Shown: positions 7,112 to 16,369, numbered from the stretch's first letter. The stretch is 33,396 bases of DNA from Cognatilysobacter segetis (GCF_004359965.1 NZ_SMRQ01000022.1:1-33396), one strand, 5' to 3'. The notes: generated by a model not told the origin, from the letters alone. Program-made: numbers and translations.

Positions 7112-7498
7112 ATGGCGACCCCGAATCCCACCGAAGGCGAACTGGCGATCCTGCGCGTGCTGTGGTCGCGCAAGACCCCGATGACCGTGCGCGAGGTACA
7201 CGCCGAGCTGTCGAAGGCGAAGGACACCGCCTACACGACCGTGCTGAAGATGCTCACGATCATGGCCGACAAGGGCCTGGTGCGCCGGGACGACTCCGAG
7301 CGCAGCCACACCTACGCGGCGGTGGACGCCGAGCCCGTGGTGCAGGGCTCGCTGCTGAAGGACCTGATGCGCAAGGCGTTCTCGGGCTCGGCCCTGACGC
7401 TGGTGCAGCGCGCACTCGACGACGACGTGGCGACGCCGGAGGAGCTCGACCAGATGGCCAGGCTCATCGCGCAGGCCAAGGCGAAGCGCAAGGGCTGA
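7112..7498 (+). CDS. BlaI/MecI/CopY-family transcriptional repressor
   Basis: A 128-residue dimeric winged-helix repressor. Residues about 6-75 form the DNA-binding domain (PTEGELAILRVLWSRKTPMT, then a recognition helix in DTAYTTVLKMLTIMADKGLV). Residues about 80-125 form the helical dimerisation tail, where family members are cut by their cognate BlaR1-type protease. The stop codon overlaps the start of the downstream M56 metallopeptidase (ATGA-type overlap at 7496-7500), the standard blaI-blaR1 arrangement. The start ATG follows GAGAGGCGGCG. A doubled TACTAA motif in its own promoter suggests autorepression, and the same motif before the S41 gene suggests a wider regulon. No beta-lactamase gene is nearby, so the regulated response is not obviously antibiotic resistance. 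Confidence 0.93.
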   Translation: MATPNPTEGELAILRVLWSRKTPMTVREVHAELSKAKDTAYTTVLKMLTIMADKGLVRRDDSERSHTYAAVDAEPVVQGSLLKDLMRKAFSGSALTLVQRALDDDVATPEELDQMARLIAQAKAKRKG

Positions 7499-9033
7499 TG
7501 GACGCGCTCGCCGCCCTGCAGTTCGGCCTGGCGCCGGCGCTCGCCACCGCGCTGCTGCATGCGCTGTGGCAGGACGCGCTGCTCGCGCTGGGCGCGTGGC
7601 TCGCACTGGCGGCGCTGGCGCGATCGAGCGCGTCGCTGCGGCACACGGTGGCGATGGGCTTCCTGCTGGCGATGGTGCTGGTGCCGGCCTCGACGTTCCT
7701 GCACTTCTGGCACGTGCCCGGCACGCAGGTCAGCGACGGCCTGCTGCCGGCGCTCACGCTGCCGCGCGTCGAGGCGGTGGGCGGCGCATTCGTGCAGGAC
7801 AGCAGCCCGGTCGCGCCGTGGCTCGCATTGGCGTGGCTGGCGGGTGCGCTGCTGATGCTGCTGCGCCATGCCGGCGGCTGGCGGTTCGTGGCCACGCTCG
7901 ACCGCCGGCCCTACGAGCGCCTGCCCGCGGACTGGCAGCGTCGCGTCGACGTGCTGCGCCTTGCGATGGGGATCGGCCGCGACGTCGCGGTGCGCCTGTC
8001 GACCGACGTGGTCGGGCCGTTCACCGTGCGCGTGCTGCGCCCGGTGGTGTGGCTGCCGCTGTCGATGCTGATGCAGTTGCCGCGCGAACAGGCCGAGGCG
8101 CTGCTCGCGCACGAGCTGGCGCACATCGCGCGGCTGGACTGGCTGTGGAACGGGCTGCAGTGCGTGATCGAGTCGCTGCTGTTCTTCCATCCCGCGGCGT
8201 GGTGGCTCGGGCGGCGCATCCGCGCCGAGCGCGAGCACGCCTGCGACGATCTCGCGGTGGCGGCGTGCGGGGACGCCATCGCCCTGGCCGAAGCGCTCAC
8301 GCACCTCGAGCGCCATCGGCATGCCGCCCCGCGCCTGCTACTCGCCGCCCATGGAGGCGCACTCATGAAACGCATCACCCGATTGATCTCCGCCCCGCCC
8401 ACGCGCGGCGGTTGGGCGCCGCGCGCCGGCATCGCCGTGCTGGCCGCGGTCGGCGCCGTGCTCGCCGTGCAGGCGGGCGTCGCCGGCTCGCGGCCGGGCC
8501 TGCACATCCGCGCCACCACCGACGGCGTGCTCCGCCCCGGCGACATGCGCGAGATCACCGCGCGCGGTATCGACGGCGATCGTTATTACCGCGCCGACGT
8601 CGATGCGAACGGCAGCCTGACCGAGATCTACAAGCGCGACGGCCGCGTGCAACCGCTCGATGCCGGCGCCCGCCGCTGGGTCGCGGAGGTCGTGCGTCTG
8701 AGCGTGCCGCCGCTGCCGCCGCTGCCCCCGCCGCCGCCCGCACCGCCTGCGCCGCCGCCACCGCCTTCGCTCGCCGACTCGCATGCGTTCCGCGCGCTGC
8801 TGCGGGTAGTCGCTTCGGACCCCGGCGTGATCGCGCGGCTCGGAACGCCCGTGGCGCTGGCGTCGAAGGACATCGACGGCGGGCTGAACGCCGATGCGGA
8901 CGGCGACGGCGACGCGGACCTGCGGTTCGACCTCGCCGGCCCGAAGGGACGCGCGACGGTGCGGGTGGACGCAACGCGCGAGCGCGGCATCTGGTCCACG
9001 CAACGCATCGACGTCATCGGCCCGACCCGCTGA
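7498..9033 (+). CDS. BlaR1-like M56 membrane metallopeptidase with C-terminal Coa1-like domain
   Basis: A 511-residue inner-membrane protein. Hydrophobic helices lie at about residues 12-40, 50-66 and 103-120. The zinc protease motif HELAH is at 205-209 with third ligand region EHACD at 246-250, all as in peptidase family M56 (BlaR1/MecR1). A last helix at about 309-325 leads outside the membrane. In place of the penicillin-binding sensor domain of BlaR1 there is a stretch of about 80 residues, a proline-rich linker (about 403-424, PPLPPPPPAPPAPPPPP), and a Coa1-like domain (about 430-511) recognisable by LGTPV..., GGLNADADGDGDADLRF and the closing GIWSTQRIDVIG. It likely senses an envelope signal and cleaves the overlapping BlaI. 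The ligand is unknown. Translational coupling to blaI is evident. Confidence 0.9.
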   Translation: MDALAALQFGLAPALATALLHALWQDALLALGAWLALAALARSSASLRHTVAMGFLLAMVLVPASTFLHFWHVPGTQVSDGLLPALTLPRVEAVGGAFVQDSSPVAPWLALAWLAGALLMLLRHAGGWRFVATLDRRPYERLPADWQRRVDVLRLAMGIGRDVAVRLSTDVVGPFTVRVLRPVVWLPLSMLMQLPREQAEALLAHELAHIARLDWLWNGLQCVIESLLFFHPAAWWLGRRIRAEREHACDDLAVAACGDAIALAEALTHLERHRHAAPRLLLAAHGGALMKRITRLISAPPTRGGWAPRAGIAVLAAVGAVLAVQAGVAGSRPGLHIRATTDGVLRPGDMREITARGIDGDRYYRADVDANGSLTEIYKRDGRVQPLDAGARRWVAEVVRLSVPPLPPLPPPPPAPPAPPPPPSLADSHAFRALLRVVASDPGVIARLGTPVALASKDIDGGLNADADGDGDADLRFDLAGPKGRATVRVDATRERGIWSTQRIDVIGPTR

Positions 9034-9050
9034 GTTTTTTTGCCCGCGAG

Positions 9051-9080
9051 TACTAACTGCTTAGTAGTAACCCCTTAGTA
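9051..9080. promoter_or_regulatory. BlaI-type operator cluster before the S41 peptidase gene
   Basis: Three copies of the motif lie in 30 bases: TACTAA at 9051-9056 (plus), and TTAGTA at 9061-9066 and 9075-9080 (TACTAA on the minus strand). The last two are spaced eight bases apart exactly as in the blaI promoter. The first two form a perfect inverted repeat, TACTAA-CTGC-TTAGTA. The cluster ends 28 bases before the ATG at 9109. Confidence 0.6.
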
Positions 9081-9108
9081 GCCGCATCCCCATCCGACAG
9101 GACTTCCC

Positions 9109-10200
9109 ATGACGCTCGCCAAACCGCTCACCCTCGCCCTGCTGCTGGCCCTCGCGGCACCGGCCTTTGCCCAGCAGGCACCGCCACCCATCGACGCGCG
9201 CGCGCAGCGTGCCGTCGTCGAGGCGCTCGCCCGCCAGCTGACGACGAACTACGTATTCCCCGACGTCGCGACCAAGGTCGCCGCCGAACTCAAGGCCCGC
9301 GATGCACGCGGCGCCTATGCGAAGGCGACCGACGTCCAGACCTTCGCCCGCGCATTGGGCGACGACCTGCGCACGGCGGGCCACGACCTGCACTTCAACG
9401 TCGCCTACGACCCGGACTTCCGCGCAGCGCCGTCCGGCCCGCACGCGCCGCCCAGCCGCGAGGACGCCGAGCGCATGCGCCGCGACGTCGAGCGCCATAC
9501 CTACGGCATCGACAGCGTGCGCCGGCTCGAAGGCAACGTCGGCTACATGGAGCTGCGCGCGTTCGCGCCGGCCGCGTACGTGGCCGACGCGATCACGGCG
9601 TCCATCAAGCTGCTCGCCGGTACCGACGCGCTGATCCTCGACCTGCGGCGCAACGGCGGCGGCGAGCCCGAGACGGTGGCCTACCTGCTGAGCCACTTCT
9701 TTCCCGAAGGCGACAGTCGCCACCTCAACGACATCTACAGCCGCGCCGACGGCAGCACGCGCCAGTACTGGACCAGCCCGTCGGTGGGCGTGCATTACGA
9801 CAAGCCGGTCTATGTGCTGACGTCGCGCCGCACGTTCTCCGGCGGCGAGGAAGCCGCGTACGACTTCCAGACGCAGCAGCGCGCGACCCTGGTGGGCGAA
9901 ATCACCGGCGGCGGCGCGAACCCGGGCGAGGGCTATCCGCTCGCGCACGGCTTCGCCGCGTTCATTCCGAACGGGCGCTCGATCAATCCGGTGACCAAGG
10001 CGAACTGGGAGCACACGGGCGTCAAGCCGAACATCGCGGTGCCCGCGGCCGATGCGCAGAAGGTGGCGCACGCCGCCGCGCTCAAGGCGCGGCTCGCGGC
10101 GTCCAAGGACGCCGAGGAACAGGGCGAGCTGAAGGAACTGATCGCCGCGGTGGAAGCCGATACGCTGCCGCCGCCGAACTACGCGCCGCCGCGCCGTTGA
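9109..10200 (+). CDS. Exported S41-family peptidase (IRBP/tail-specific protease-like)
   Basis: A 363-residue secreted or periplasmic protein with a signal peptide (residues 1-21, cleavage near AFA-QQA). Residues about 30-105 are the N-terminal helical domain of IRBP-like S41 proteins (ALARQLTTNYVFPDVATKVA). Residues about 140-330 are the protease fold. GTDALILDLRRNGGGEPETV is the conserved strand, and S244 in RRTFSGGEEAAY is the expected nucleophile. The lysine used by CtpA/Tsp in a GKGT motif is replaced here by GGGANPG, as in other IRBP-like members, so the catalytic base is uncertain. No PDZ domain is seen. The operator cluster immediately upstream matches the blaI promoter, suggesting control by the neighbouring BlaI. 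Confidence 0.88.
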   Translation: MTLAKPLTLALLLALAAPAFAQQAPPPIDARAQRAVVEALARQLTTNYVFPDVATKVAAELKARDARGAYAKATDVQTFARALGDDLRTAGHDLHFNVAYDPDFRAAPSGPHAPPSREDAERMRRDVERHTYGIDSVRRLEGNVGYMELRAFAPAAYVADAITASIKLLAGTDALILDLRRNGGGEPETVAYLLSHFFPEGDSRHLNDIYSRADGSTRQYWTSPSVGVHYDKPVYVLTSRRTFSGGEEAAYDFQTQQRATLVGEITGGGANPGEGYPLAHGFAAFIPNGRSINPVTKANWEHTGVKPNIAVPAADAQKVAHAAALKARLAASKDAEEQGELKELIAAVEADTLPPPNYAPPRR

Positions 10201-10211
10201 TGTCGCGGTAC

Positions 10212-10240
10212 CCGTCGCGACGGCCCGGCCGTCGCGACGG
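10212..10240. terminator. Bidirectional hairpin between the S41 gene and maeB
   Basis: CCGTCGCGACGG occurs at 10212-10223 and again at 10229-10240. The 12-mer is its own reverse complement, so the two copies can pair with each other across the CCGGC-type loop or each fold alone. It lies between two convergent genes and is the only candidate terminator for both. The U-tail is weak. Confidence 0.5.
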
Positions 10241-10248
10241 TATTTCGC

Positions 10249-12537
10249 TCAGCGACCGCGCGCCGCGCGGATCTGCGCGTCGACCGCCGCGATCGCGGTC
10301 ATGTTGACCACGCGGCGCGGGGTCGAGGCCGGCGTGAGGATGTGCGCGGGCTTGTCGAGGCCCATCAGGATCGGACCGATCGCCACGCCGTCGGTCATCA
10401 CCCGCACCATGTTGTAGACGATGTTCGCGGTGTCGAGATTGGGCATCACGAACAGGTTCGCGCGGCCCTTGAGGCGCGAGTTCGGGAACATGCGGAAGCG
10501 CAGGTCCTCGTCCCAGGCGGTGTCGGCCTGCATCTCGCCCTCGACCTCGAGCTTGGGCGCGCGCTCGAGCAGGATCTCGCGCACCTTCGCCATCTTGTGC
10601 GCGGAGGCGTTGTCGTGGCTGCCGAAGTTGCTGTGGCTGAGCAGCGCCACCTTCGGCTCGATGCCGAACAGCTTCAGGCGGTACGTGGCCTGCAACGTGG
10701 CCTCGGCGATCTGCTCGGCGCTGGGGTCGAGCTGCACGTGCGTGTCGAGGAAGAACCACGCGCCGAGGTTGTTGATGACGGCGGTCATCGCCGCGGTGCC
10801 AGTGACGCCGCGGTCGAAGCTGAAGACGCTGCGCAGGTAGCCGAGCTTCTTGTGGAAGCGGCCGACGATGCCGCAGATCAGCGCGTCGGCTTCGCCGCGT
10901 TCCACCATCAGCGCCGCGATCAGCGTCGAGCGCGAGCGCAGCAGGTTCTTCGCCGCCGCCGGGGTGACGCCGCGACGCTCGGTGAGCGCGTGGTACTGCT
11001 GCCAGTAACTGTCGAAGCGCGGATCGGAGTTGATGTTGGTCAGCTCGAAGTCGACGCCGGGCCGCATGCGCAGGCCGAGGCGCTCGATGCGCGTGGCGAT
11101 CACGTCCGGACGGCCGATCAGGATCGGCCGCGCGAGGCCTTCGTCGATCACCGTCTGCACGGCGCGCAGCACGGTTTCTTCCTCGCCCTCGGCGTACACG
11201 ACGCGCTTGAGGTCGGCGCGCGCGCGGTCGTACACCGGCTTCATCAGCAGACCGGTGCGGTAGATGAACTGGCCGAGCTTCTCCTCGTACACGCGCATGT
11301 CGGTGATCGGGCGCGTGGCGATGCCCGAATCCATCGCCGCCTGCGCGACGGCGGGTGCCAGCAGCACCAGCAGGCGCGGGTCGAAGGGGCGCGGGATCAG
11401 GTAATCGGCACCGAAGCGCGGGATGTCGCCGCCGTAGGCGCTGGCGAGGTCGCCGGCTTCCATGCGCGCGAGCTTCGCGATCGCGCGTACGCAGGCGAGC
11501 TTCATCGCCTCGTTGATCTCGGTGGCGCCGACGTCGAGCGCGCCGCGGAAGATGTACGGGAAGCAGAGCGCGTTGTTGACCTGGTTCGGGTAGTCCGAGC
11601 GGCCGGTCGCGATGATGCAGTCCGGGCGCACCTGCTTGGCGTCCTCCGGCAGGATCTCGGGATACGGATTGGCGAGCGCGAGGATGATCGGTCTGTCGGC
11701 CATCGTCGCGACCATCTCCGGCTTGAGCACGCCGCCGGCCGAAAGCCCGAGGAACACGTCGGCGCCGACCATGATGTCGGCCAGCGTGCGCTTGTCGGTG
11801 TCGCGCGCGTACCGCGCCTTGTCCGGATCGAGATGCTCGCGGCCGGTGTAGAGCACGCCGTCGCGGTCGACCGCGAGGATGTTCTCCGGCTTCATGCCCA
11901 GCGCGACCAGCATGTCGAGGCAGGCGATGCCCGCGGCGCCCGCGCCCGCGGTGGCGAGCTTCACCTCGGCGATGTTCTTGCCGACCACCTCCAGCGCGTT
12001 CAGCACGGCGGCGCCCACGATGATCGCGGTGCCATGCTGGTCGTCGTGGAACACCGGGATGTTCATCCGCTCGCGCAGCTTGCGCTCGACGATGAAGCAC
12101 TCCGGCGCCTTGATGTCCTCAAGGTTGATGCCGCCGAAGGTGGGCTCGAGGCTGGCGATGATGTCGACCAGCTTGTCGGGGTCGCGCTCGTCGACCTCGA
12201 TGTCGAACACGTCGATGCCCGCGAACTTCTGGAACAGCACGCCCTTGCCTTCCATCACCGGCTTACCGGCAAGCGGGCCGATGTCGCCCAAGCCCAGCAC
12301 GGCGGTGCCGTTGGAGATCACCGCCACCAGGTTGCCGCGCGCGGTGAGCTCCGAGGCCGTGTTCGGGTCGGCGACGATCGCCTCGCAGGCGTAGGCCACG
12401 CCGGGCGAGTAGGCCAGCGCCAGGTCGCGCTGGGTCACCAGCGGCTTGGTCGGCGCGACGCGGATCTTTCCGGGCGGATCGGCGCGGTGGTACTCGAGGG
12501 CGGCCTGCTTGAGATCGTCGGCGGGGCTCTGGGTCAT
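10249..12537 (-). CDS. maeB: NADP-dependent malic enzyme with C-terminal phosphotransacetylase-like domain
   Basis: A 762-residue cytoplasmic enzyme that oxidatively decarboxylates malate to pyruvate with NADP reduction, feeding pyruvate (and aceE) and NADPH. The malic N-terminal domain spans about 15-150 ([12 protein letters not shown]), the catalytic motif FHDDQHGTA is at 164-171, and the nucleotide-binding Rossmann motif GAGAAG is at 198-203. Residues about 440-755 resemble phosphate acetyl/butyryltransferase (PTA/PTB), the regulatory half of the large MaeB type (759 residues in E. coli). The start ATG at 12537 gives [18 protein letters not shown], matching the family N-terminus. It is the last gene of a minus-strand run with the DUF1704 and rsgA genes, but a 64-base gap containing no clear terminator separates it from its upstream neighbour. 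Confidence 0.96.
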   Translation of the reverse strand: MTQSPADDLKQAALEYHRADPPGKIRVAPTKPLVTQRDLALAYSPGVAYACEAIVADPNTASELTARGNLVAVISNGTAVLGLGDIGPLAGKPVMEGKGVLFQKFAGIDVFDIEVDERDPDKLVDIIASLEPTFGGINLEDIKAPECFIVERKLRERMNIPVFHDDQHGTAIIVGAAVLNALEVVGKNIAEVKLATAGAGAAGIACLDMLVALGMKPENILAVDRDGVLYTGREHLDPDKARYARDTDKRTLADIMVGADVFLGLSAGGVLKPEMVATMADRPIILALANPYPEILPEDAKQVRPDCIIATGRSDYPNQVNNALCFPYIFRGALDVGATEINEAMKLACVRAIAKLARMEAGDLASAYGGDIPRFGADYLIPRPFDPRLLVLLAPAVAQAAMDSGIATRPITDMRVYEEKLGQFIYRTGLLMKPVYDRARADLKRVVYAEGEEETVLRAVQTVIDEGLARPILIGRPDVIATRIERLGLRMRPGVDFELTNINSDPRFDSYWQQYHALTERRGVTPAAAKNLLRSRSTLIAALMVERGEADALICGIVGRFHKKLGYLRSVFSFDRGVTGTAAMTAVINNLGAWFFLDTHVQLDPSAEQIAEATLQATYRLKLFGIEPKVALLSHSNFGSHDNASAHKMAKVREILLERAPKLEVEGEMQADTAWDEDLRFRMFPNSRLKGRANLFVMPNLDTANIVYNMVRVMTDGVAIGPILMGLDKPAHILTPASTPRRVVNMTAIAAVDAQIRAARGR

Positions 12538-12601
12538 CGGATCGCGGGACAGGGCGGGCCCCCGATTCTAACCGCCGCCCCGGAAGCGGCCGGGAACGGC
12601 G

Positions 12602-13876
12602 TCAGAAGTCGAGCAGGAAATCGCCTTCGTCGGCGATGCTGTCCAGCCGGATGCGGTTCGCGAACAGCGAGAACGCGAGCATGCCGGCCAGGCCGTTGAT
12701 GCGGGTGAGCCACGGCGGCAGCCAGTGCGCGGGCAGCAGCACGCCGGCCTCGAACAGCGGCTCGAAGCGCTGCACGTCGGCGAGCGTCATCTTGCCGGCG
12801 AACAGATACCGGCACAGCGGCAGCTTGCGGCTGCGCAGCGCCCAGCGGAAGAACGTGTGCACGCCGACCAGCCCGCGCACGTACACGGTGTCCTTGGTGA
12901 ACGCGTAGCCGCCGGTGGTGGGCACGCCGCGGAAGATGCGCTGCGCCGAGGAGAAGCTCTCCTGCGGCGTCTGCCCGGACTCGATGAAGAACCGGAAGAT
13001 CTCGATGAAGTCGGCGCCGTCGAGCGCCATGGCCACGGCCTCGATGCGCAGCGAAATGCGCTTCATGCGGCCGATGTCGATGCTGCCGGTGATCTGCTCG
13101 GCGAACGTCGCGAGGCCTTCCTGCGTGGCGGTGCTGCGCGGCGAGGACAGCGACAGGCTCGGCAGCACCGGCTGCTCGCGCCCGTTGAGCGCGGTGATCG
13201 AGTGGACGAACGCCTCGTGGTTGAGCAGCTGCTCGCGGTCGTACTGACTGAAGTGCGCGCTGGCGCGCAGGCGGATGCGCGTGGCGCCGGCGGCGGCCTT
13301 GGCGATCAGCTCCGGATCGAGCTCGACCTCGATGACGCGCCGGTTGAAGTAGTCGTCGAGGTCGTTCTGCAGTTGCAGCCGCAGCGCGGTGGCGGAGATG
13401 TGCACCGACTCCGACGGCGCGAGCAGGCCGTGGTCGAGCTCGTCGGCGATCGAGATGAAGTGCCGCGCGGCCTCGCGCGCGGTCGGCCCGCTGCCGGGCA
13501 GCGCCTCGTTCGGCGCGCCGTAGAGTTCCGTGGAGAACACGCAGACGCGCGTGGTGCCAGCGGCTTCGCACATGCGCGCGGCGGTGGTCCAGCTGCGCGC
13601 CGAGTCGATCAGGTACTGGCCGAGCGGATGCTGCGGGTCGGCCTCGCAGACGATCGCTTCGAGCTCGGCGATCGCGGCGCGGAAATCGCTCTTCGGGTAT
13701 TCGACGACCGGCGGCTTGGCGCGGCCGGCGGCGAAATCGGCGAGGAAGGCGTGCTCGGTACCGGCGGGCCAGCTGAGCAGCGCGAGCACGCGGATGTCGC
13801 GGGCGACGCGGACCATGCGCGCATCGAGCGCGGCGTGGTGCGCGATATCGGGCGATTGCGGCTTGGCGACGTCCAC
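12602..13876 (-). CDS. DUF1704/QEGLA-motif protein, predicted minigluzincin metallopeptidase (MATCAP-like)
   Basis: A 424-residue cytoplasmic protein of the family named flavohemoglobin expression-modulating QEGLA motif protein. It carries HEAFVH at residues 220-225, an HExxxH zinc site, and TQEGLATF at 251-258, where E253 is the likely third ligand. This is the signature of the minigluzincins that include human MATCAP1 (KIAA0895L), a tubulin C-terminal-tyrosine peptidase. The bacterial substrate is not known to me. The start is a GTG (13876-13874) lying directly after the rsgA stop codon (13879-13877), so the two genes are almost certainly cotranscribed and translationally coupled. The flavohemoglobin name is historical, and nothing here supports that role. 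Confidence 0.88.
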   Translation of the reverse strand: MDVAKPQSPDIAHHAALDARMVRVARDIRVLALLSWPAGTEHAFLADFAAGRAKPPVVEYPKSDFRAAIAELEAIVCEADPQHPLGQYLIDSARSWTTAARMCEAAGTTRVCVFSTELYGAPNEALPGSGPTAREAARHFISIADELDHGLLAPSESVHISATALRLQLQNDLDDYFNRRVIEVELDPELIAKAAAGATRIRLRASAHFSQYDREQLLNHEAFVHSITALNGREQPVLPSLSLSSPRSTATQEGLATFAEQITGSIDIGRMKRISLRIEAVAMALDGADFIEIFRFFIESGQTPQESFSSAQRIFRGVPTTGGYAFTKDTVYVRGLVGVHTFFRWALRSRKLPLCRYLFAGKMTLADVQRFEPLFEAGVLLPAHWLPPWLTRINGLAGMLAFSLFANRIRLDSIADEGDFLLDF

Positions 13877-15022
13877 TCAGCGGCGGCCCGAGCGCGGATC
13901 GGGACGCTTGCCCGACGGCCGCGCCCCGGGGCGCGATTCGGCCTTCTGCTGCTGTCGCGACGCGAGCCGGTCGGCGGCGCCGGCCACTTCCCCCGCGAGC
14001 TTGCGGTAGCTCGCCAGCCGCTGCGGCGCGAGCGCGCCGGATTCGATCGCCGCGCGCACCGCGCAGCCCGGCTCGGCCTCGTGCGCGCAATCGCGGAAGC
14101 GGCATTCGGCGGTGAGCGCTTCGATGTCGGCGAACGTGTCGGCCACGGCCTCCTCGCCGGTCGGCTTGAGTTCGCGCATGCCGGGCGTGTCGATCAGGCA
14201 GCCGCCGCGCGGCAGCGGCAGCAGCGCCCGGTGCGTGGTGGTGTGGCGGCCGCGCGAATCGTTCTCGCGCACGCTGGCGGTTTTCATGCGCTCGATGCCG
14301 AGCAGCGAGTTGGTGAGCGTGGACTTGCCCGCGCCCGAGCTGCCGACCAGCACCGCGGTCGCGCCGGGGCCGAGCCAGCGGTCGAGCTGGGCGACGCTCG
14401 CGATGTCGCGCGCGTTCACCGCGACCACGTCGACGCCTTCGAGCAGGTCGGCCAGCGCCTCGCGCGCCATCGCCACGGCGGCGTCGCCGGCCTCGTCGGC
14501 CTTGGTCAGGACGATCACCGGCGTCGCGCCGCTGCCGTGCACCAGCAGCAGATAGCGCTCGAGCCGGCGCGGGTTGAAATCGCCGTCGAGGCCCGACACC
14601 ACGAAGGCGACGTCGACGTTGGCGGCGATCAGCTGTTGTTTGTAGTGCTCGCCGGCGGCGGCGCGCTTGATCGCGCTCCGCCGCGGCAGCAGCGCGACGG
14701 CCTTGGCGGCGTTGCCCTCGCCTTCGACCAGCAACCAGTCGCCGACGCCGGGGCGGTCCTCGGTGCGCCCGCTGCGGTAGCCGAGCGGCCGCGTCCATTC
14801 GGGCAGCGACTCGACGCCGAAGCCGTCGTCGGGGCCGCTGGCCACCACGTATCCGGTGCGGTGCTGCTCGATCACGCGCGCCGGCCGGGCCTGCGGATGC
14901 TGCGCGAGCAGCGCCTGCCAGTCGGCGAAGGCGGCGCTGTCGCCGTCGCCGTCGGCGAGTGGCCAGCCGATCGCGCGCAGGGCGTCGGCGTCCAACGTGA
15001 TGGGGGCCGCGGAATCGGTCAT
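13877..15022 (-). CDS. rsgA: Ribosome small-subunit-dependent GTPase A
   Basis: A 381-residue GTPase that checks and releases late assembly factors from the 30S ribosomal subunit. The circularly permuted G motifs appear in the order expected for RsgA/YjeQ: G4 TKAD (173-176), then P-loop GSSGAGKST (227-235), switch region around RGRHTTTH (258-264) and G3 DTPG (278-281). An N-terminal OB-fold (about 45-115) precedes them. The C-terminal zinc knuckle has C307, C312, H314 and C320. A basic, glutamine/arginine-rich tail ends the protein. The start is the ATG at 15022, divergent from the aminotransferase gene with about 100 bases between them. The stop abuts the GTG of the DUF1704 gene. Confidence 0.96.
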   Translation of the reverse strand: MTDSAAPITLDADALRAIGWPLADGDGDSAAFADWQALLAQHPQARPARVIEQHRTGYVVASGPDDGFGVESLPEWTRPLGYRSGRTEDRPGVGDWLLVEGEGNAAKAVALLPRRSAIKRAAAGEHYKQQLIAANVDVAFVVSGLDGDFNPRRLERYLLLVHGSGATPVIVLTKADEAGDAAVAMAREALADLLEGVDVVAVNARDIASVAQLDRWLGPGATAVLVGSSGAGKSTLTNSLLGIERMKTASVRENDSRGRHTTTHRALLPLPRGGCLIDTPGMRELKPTGEEAVADTFADIEALTAECRFRDCAHEAEPGCAVRAAIESGALAPQRLASYRKLAGEVAGAADRLASRQQQKAESRPGARPSGKRPDPRSGRR

Positions 15023-15121
15023 GCGGCGATTCTAGCCAGTCGTGGCGCAGCGGCCGGTCAGCGGGCGTCCGGCCGTTTCCGGTAGGCTGGCCGCCCGTCT
15101 CCGCGCCGTGCGCCCGCCGCC

Positions 15122-16369
15122 ATGTCCCACGCCCTCAAGACCCGCGAACGCCTGACGGAAGTCCGCTACGAGATTCGCGGCGAACTGGCCCGGCGAGCCC
15201 GCGAGCTGGAGGCGCAGGGCCGCACGCTGATCAAGCTCAACATCGGCAATCCGGGCGCGTTCGGGTTCCGCGCGCCGGACCACCTGCAGCGCGCGATCGC
15301 CGACCGTATCCACGAGACCGACCCGTACACGCACCAGCAGGGCCTGCCGGCCGCGCGCGAGGCGCTGGCCGCGCATTACCGCCGCCGCGGCGCACCGCAT
15401 GCCACGCCCGAGCGCGTCTTCGTCGGCAATGGCGTCAGCGAGCTGATCGACCTGAGCCTGCGCGCGCTGCTCAATCCCGGCGACGAGGTGCTGGTGCCCT
15501 CGCCCGACTACCCGCTGTGGACGGCCGCGACCATCCTCAACGACGGCTGCCCGGTGCATTACACCTGCCGGCCCGAGGACGGCTTCCTGCCCGATCCCGA
15601 CGAGCTCGAGCGCCTGGTGACGCCGCGTACGCGCGCGATCGTCGTCATCAACCCGAACAACCCGACCGGCGCGGTGTACCCGCGCGCGCTGCTCGAGCGC
15701 ATCGTGGCGATCGCCGCGAAGCACAGGCTGCTGCTGATGTCGGACGAGATCTACGACGAGGTGCTGTACGACGGCGCCGCGTTCCAGCCGCTCGCGCCGC
15801 TCGCCGGCGACGTGCCCTGCCTGTCGTTCGGCGGCCTGTCGAAGGTGTATCGCGCCTGCGGCTGGCGCATCGGCTGGGCGCTGCTCTCGGGCGACCCGCT
15901 CGCGATCGGCGACTACCACCACGCGATGGACCTGCTCGGCGCGCTGCGGCTGTGCGCGAACGTGCCGGGGCAGTTCGCGATCGATGCCGCACTGTCGGGC
16001 AGCGCGACCATCCATGAGCTCACCTCGCCCGGCGGCCGGCTGTACGAGGCGCGGCGTGCGGTCGTCGACGGCGTGGCCGCGAGCCGGCATCTGTCGATGG
16101 TCACGCCGATGGGCGCGCTGTACGGCTATCCGCAGGTCATCGGCGCCGCCGCGGCCGGGTTCGACGACCAGGCCTTCGCGCTGGAAATGCTAGAAAGCGA
16201 AGGCGTTCTGATCGTGCCCGGCACCAGCTTCAACATGCGCGACCGCGACCATTTCCGCGTGACGCTCCTGCCCCAGCCCGACGTGCTGCGGGAAGTGTTC
16301 GCGCGCATCGAGCGCGTGCTCGACCGCCGCGCCGACGCCGCGTCCGCCCCGACCTCGCAGGTGGCCTGA
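15122..16369 (+). CDS. alaA: PLP-dependent aminotransferase, AlaA-like (alanine transaminase)
   Basis: A 415-residue fold-type I aminotransferase expected to interconvert glutamate/pyruvate and 2-oxoglutarate/alanine. The N-terminus (IKLNIGNPGAFGFRAPDHL), the pyridoxal-binding DEIYDEVLYDG and PNNPTGAVYPR segments, and the Schiff-base lysine K241 in LSKVYRACGWRIGW all match E. coli AlaA (405 residues). The start ATG at 15122 is the only sensible one before the conserved LKTRERLTEVRYEIRG. The stop codon overlaps the ATG of the next gene by one base (16367-16371), so it heads an operon with the GDSL hydrolase and the methyltransferase. The substrate assignment is by family resemblance; related tyrosine/aspartate enzymes are not excluded. 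Confidence 0.88.
   Translation: MSHALKTRERLTEVRYEIRGELARRARELEAQGRTLIKLNIGNPGAFGFRAPDHLQRAIADRIHETDPYTHQQGLPAAREALAAHYRRRGAPHATPERVFVGNGVSELIDLSLRALLNPGDEVLVPSPDYPLWTAATILNDGCPVHYTCRPEDGFLPDPDELERLVTPRTRAIVVINPNNPTGAVYPRALLERIVAIAAKHRLLLMSDEIYDEVLYDGAAFQPLAPLAGDVPCLSFGGLSKVYRACGWRIGWALLSGDPLAIGDYHHAMDLLGALRLCANVPGQFAIDAALSGSATIHELTSPGGRLYEARRAVVDGVAASRHLSMVTPMGALYGYPQVIGAAAAGFDDQAFALEMLESEGVLIVPGTSFNMRDRDHFRVTLLPQPDVLREVFARIERVLDRRADAASAPTSQVA

Noticed and set aside
12537-14798. Long minus-strand frame overlapping rsgA and the DUF1704 gene in another phase
   Set aside because: Arg/Ala-rich shadow; both real proteins in the other frames have clear catalytic motifs.
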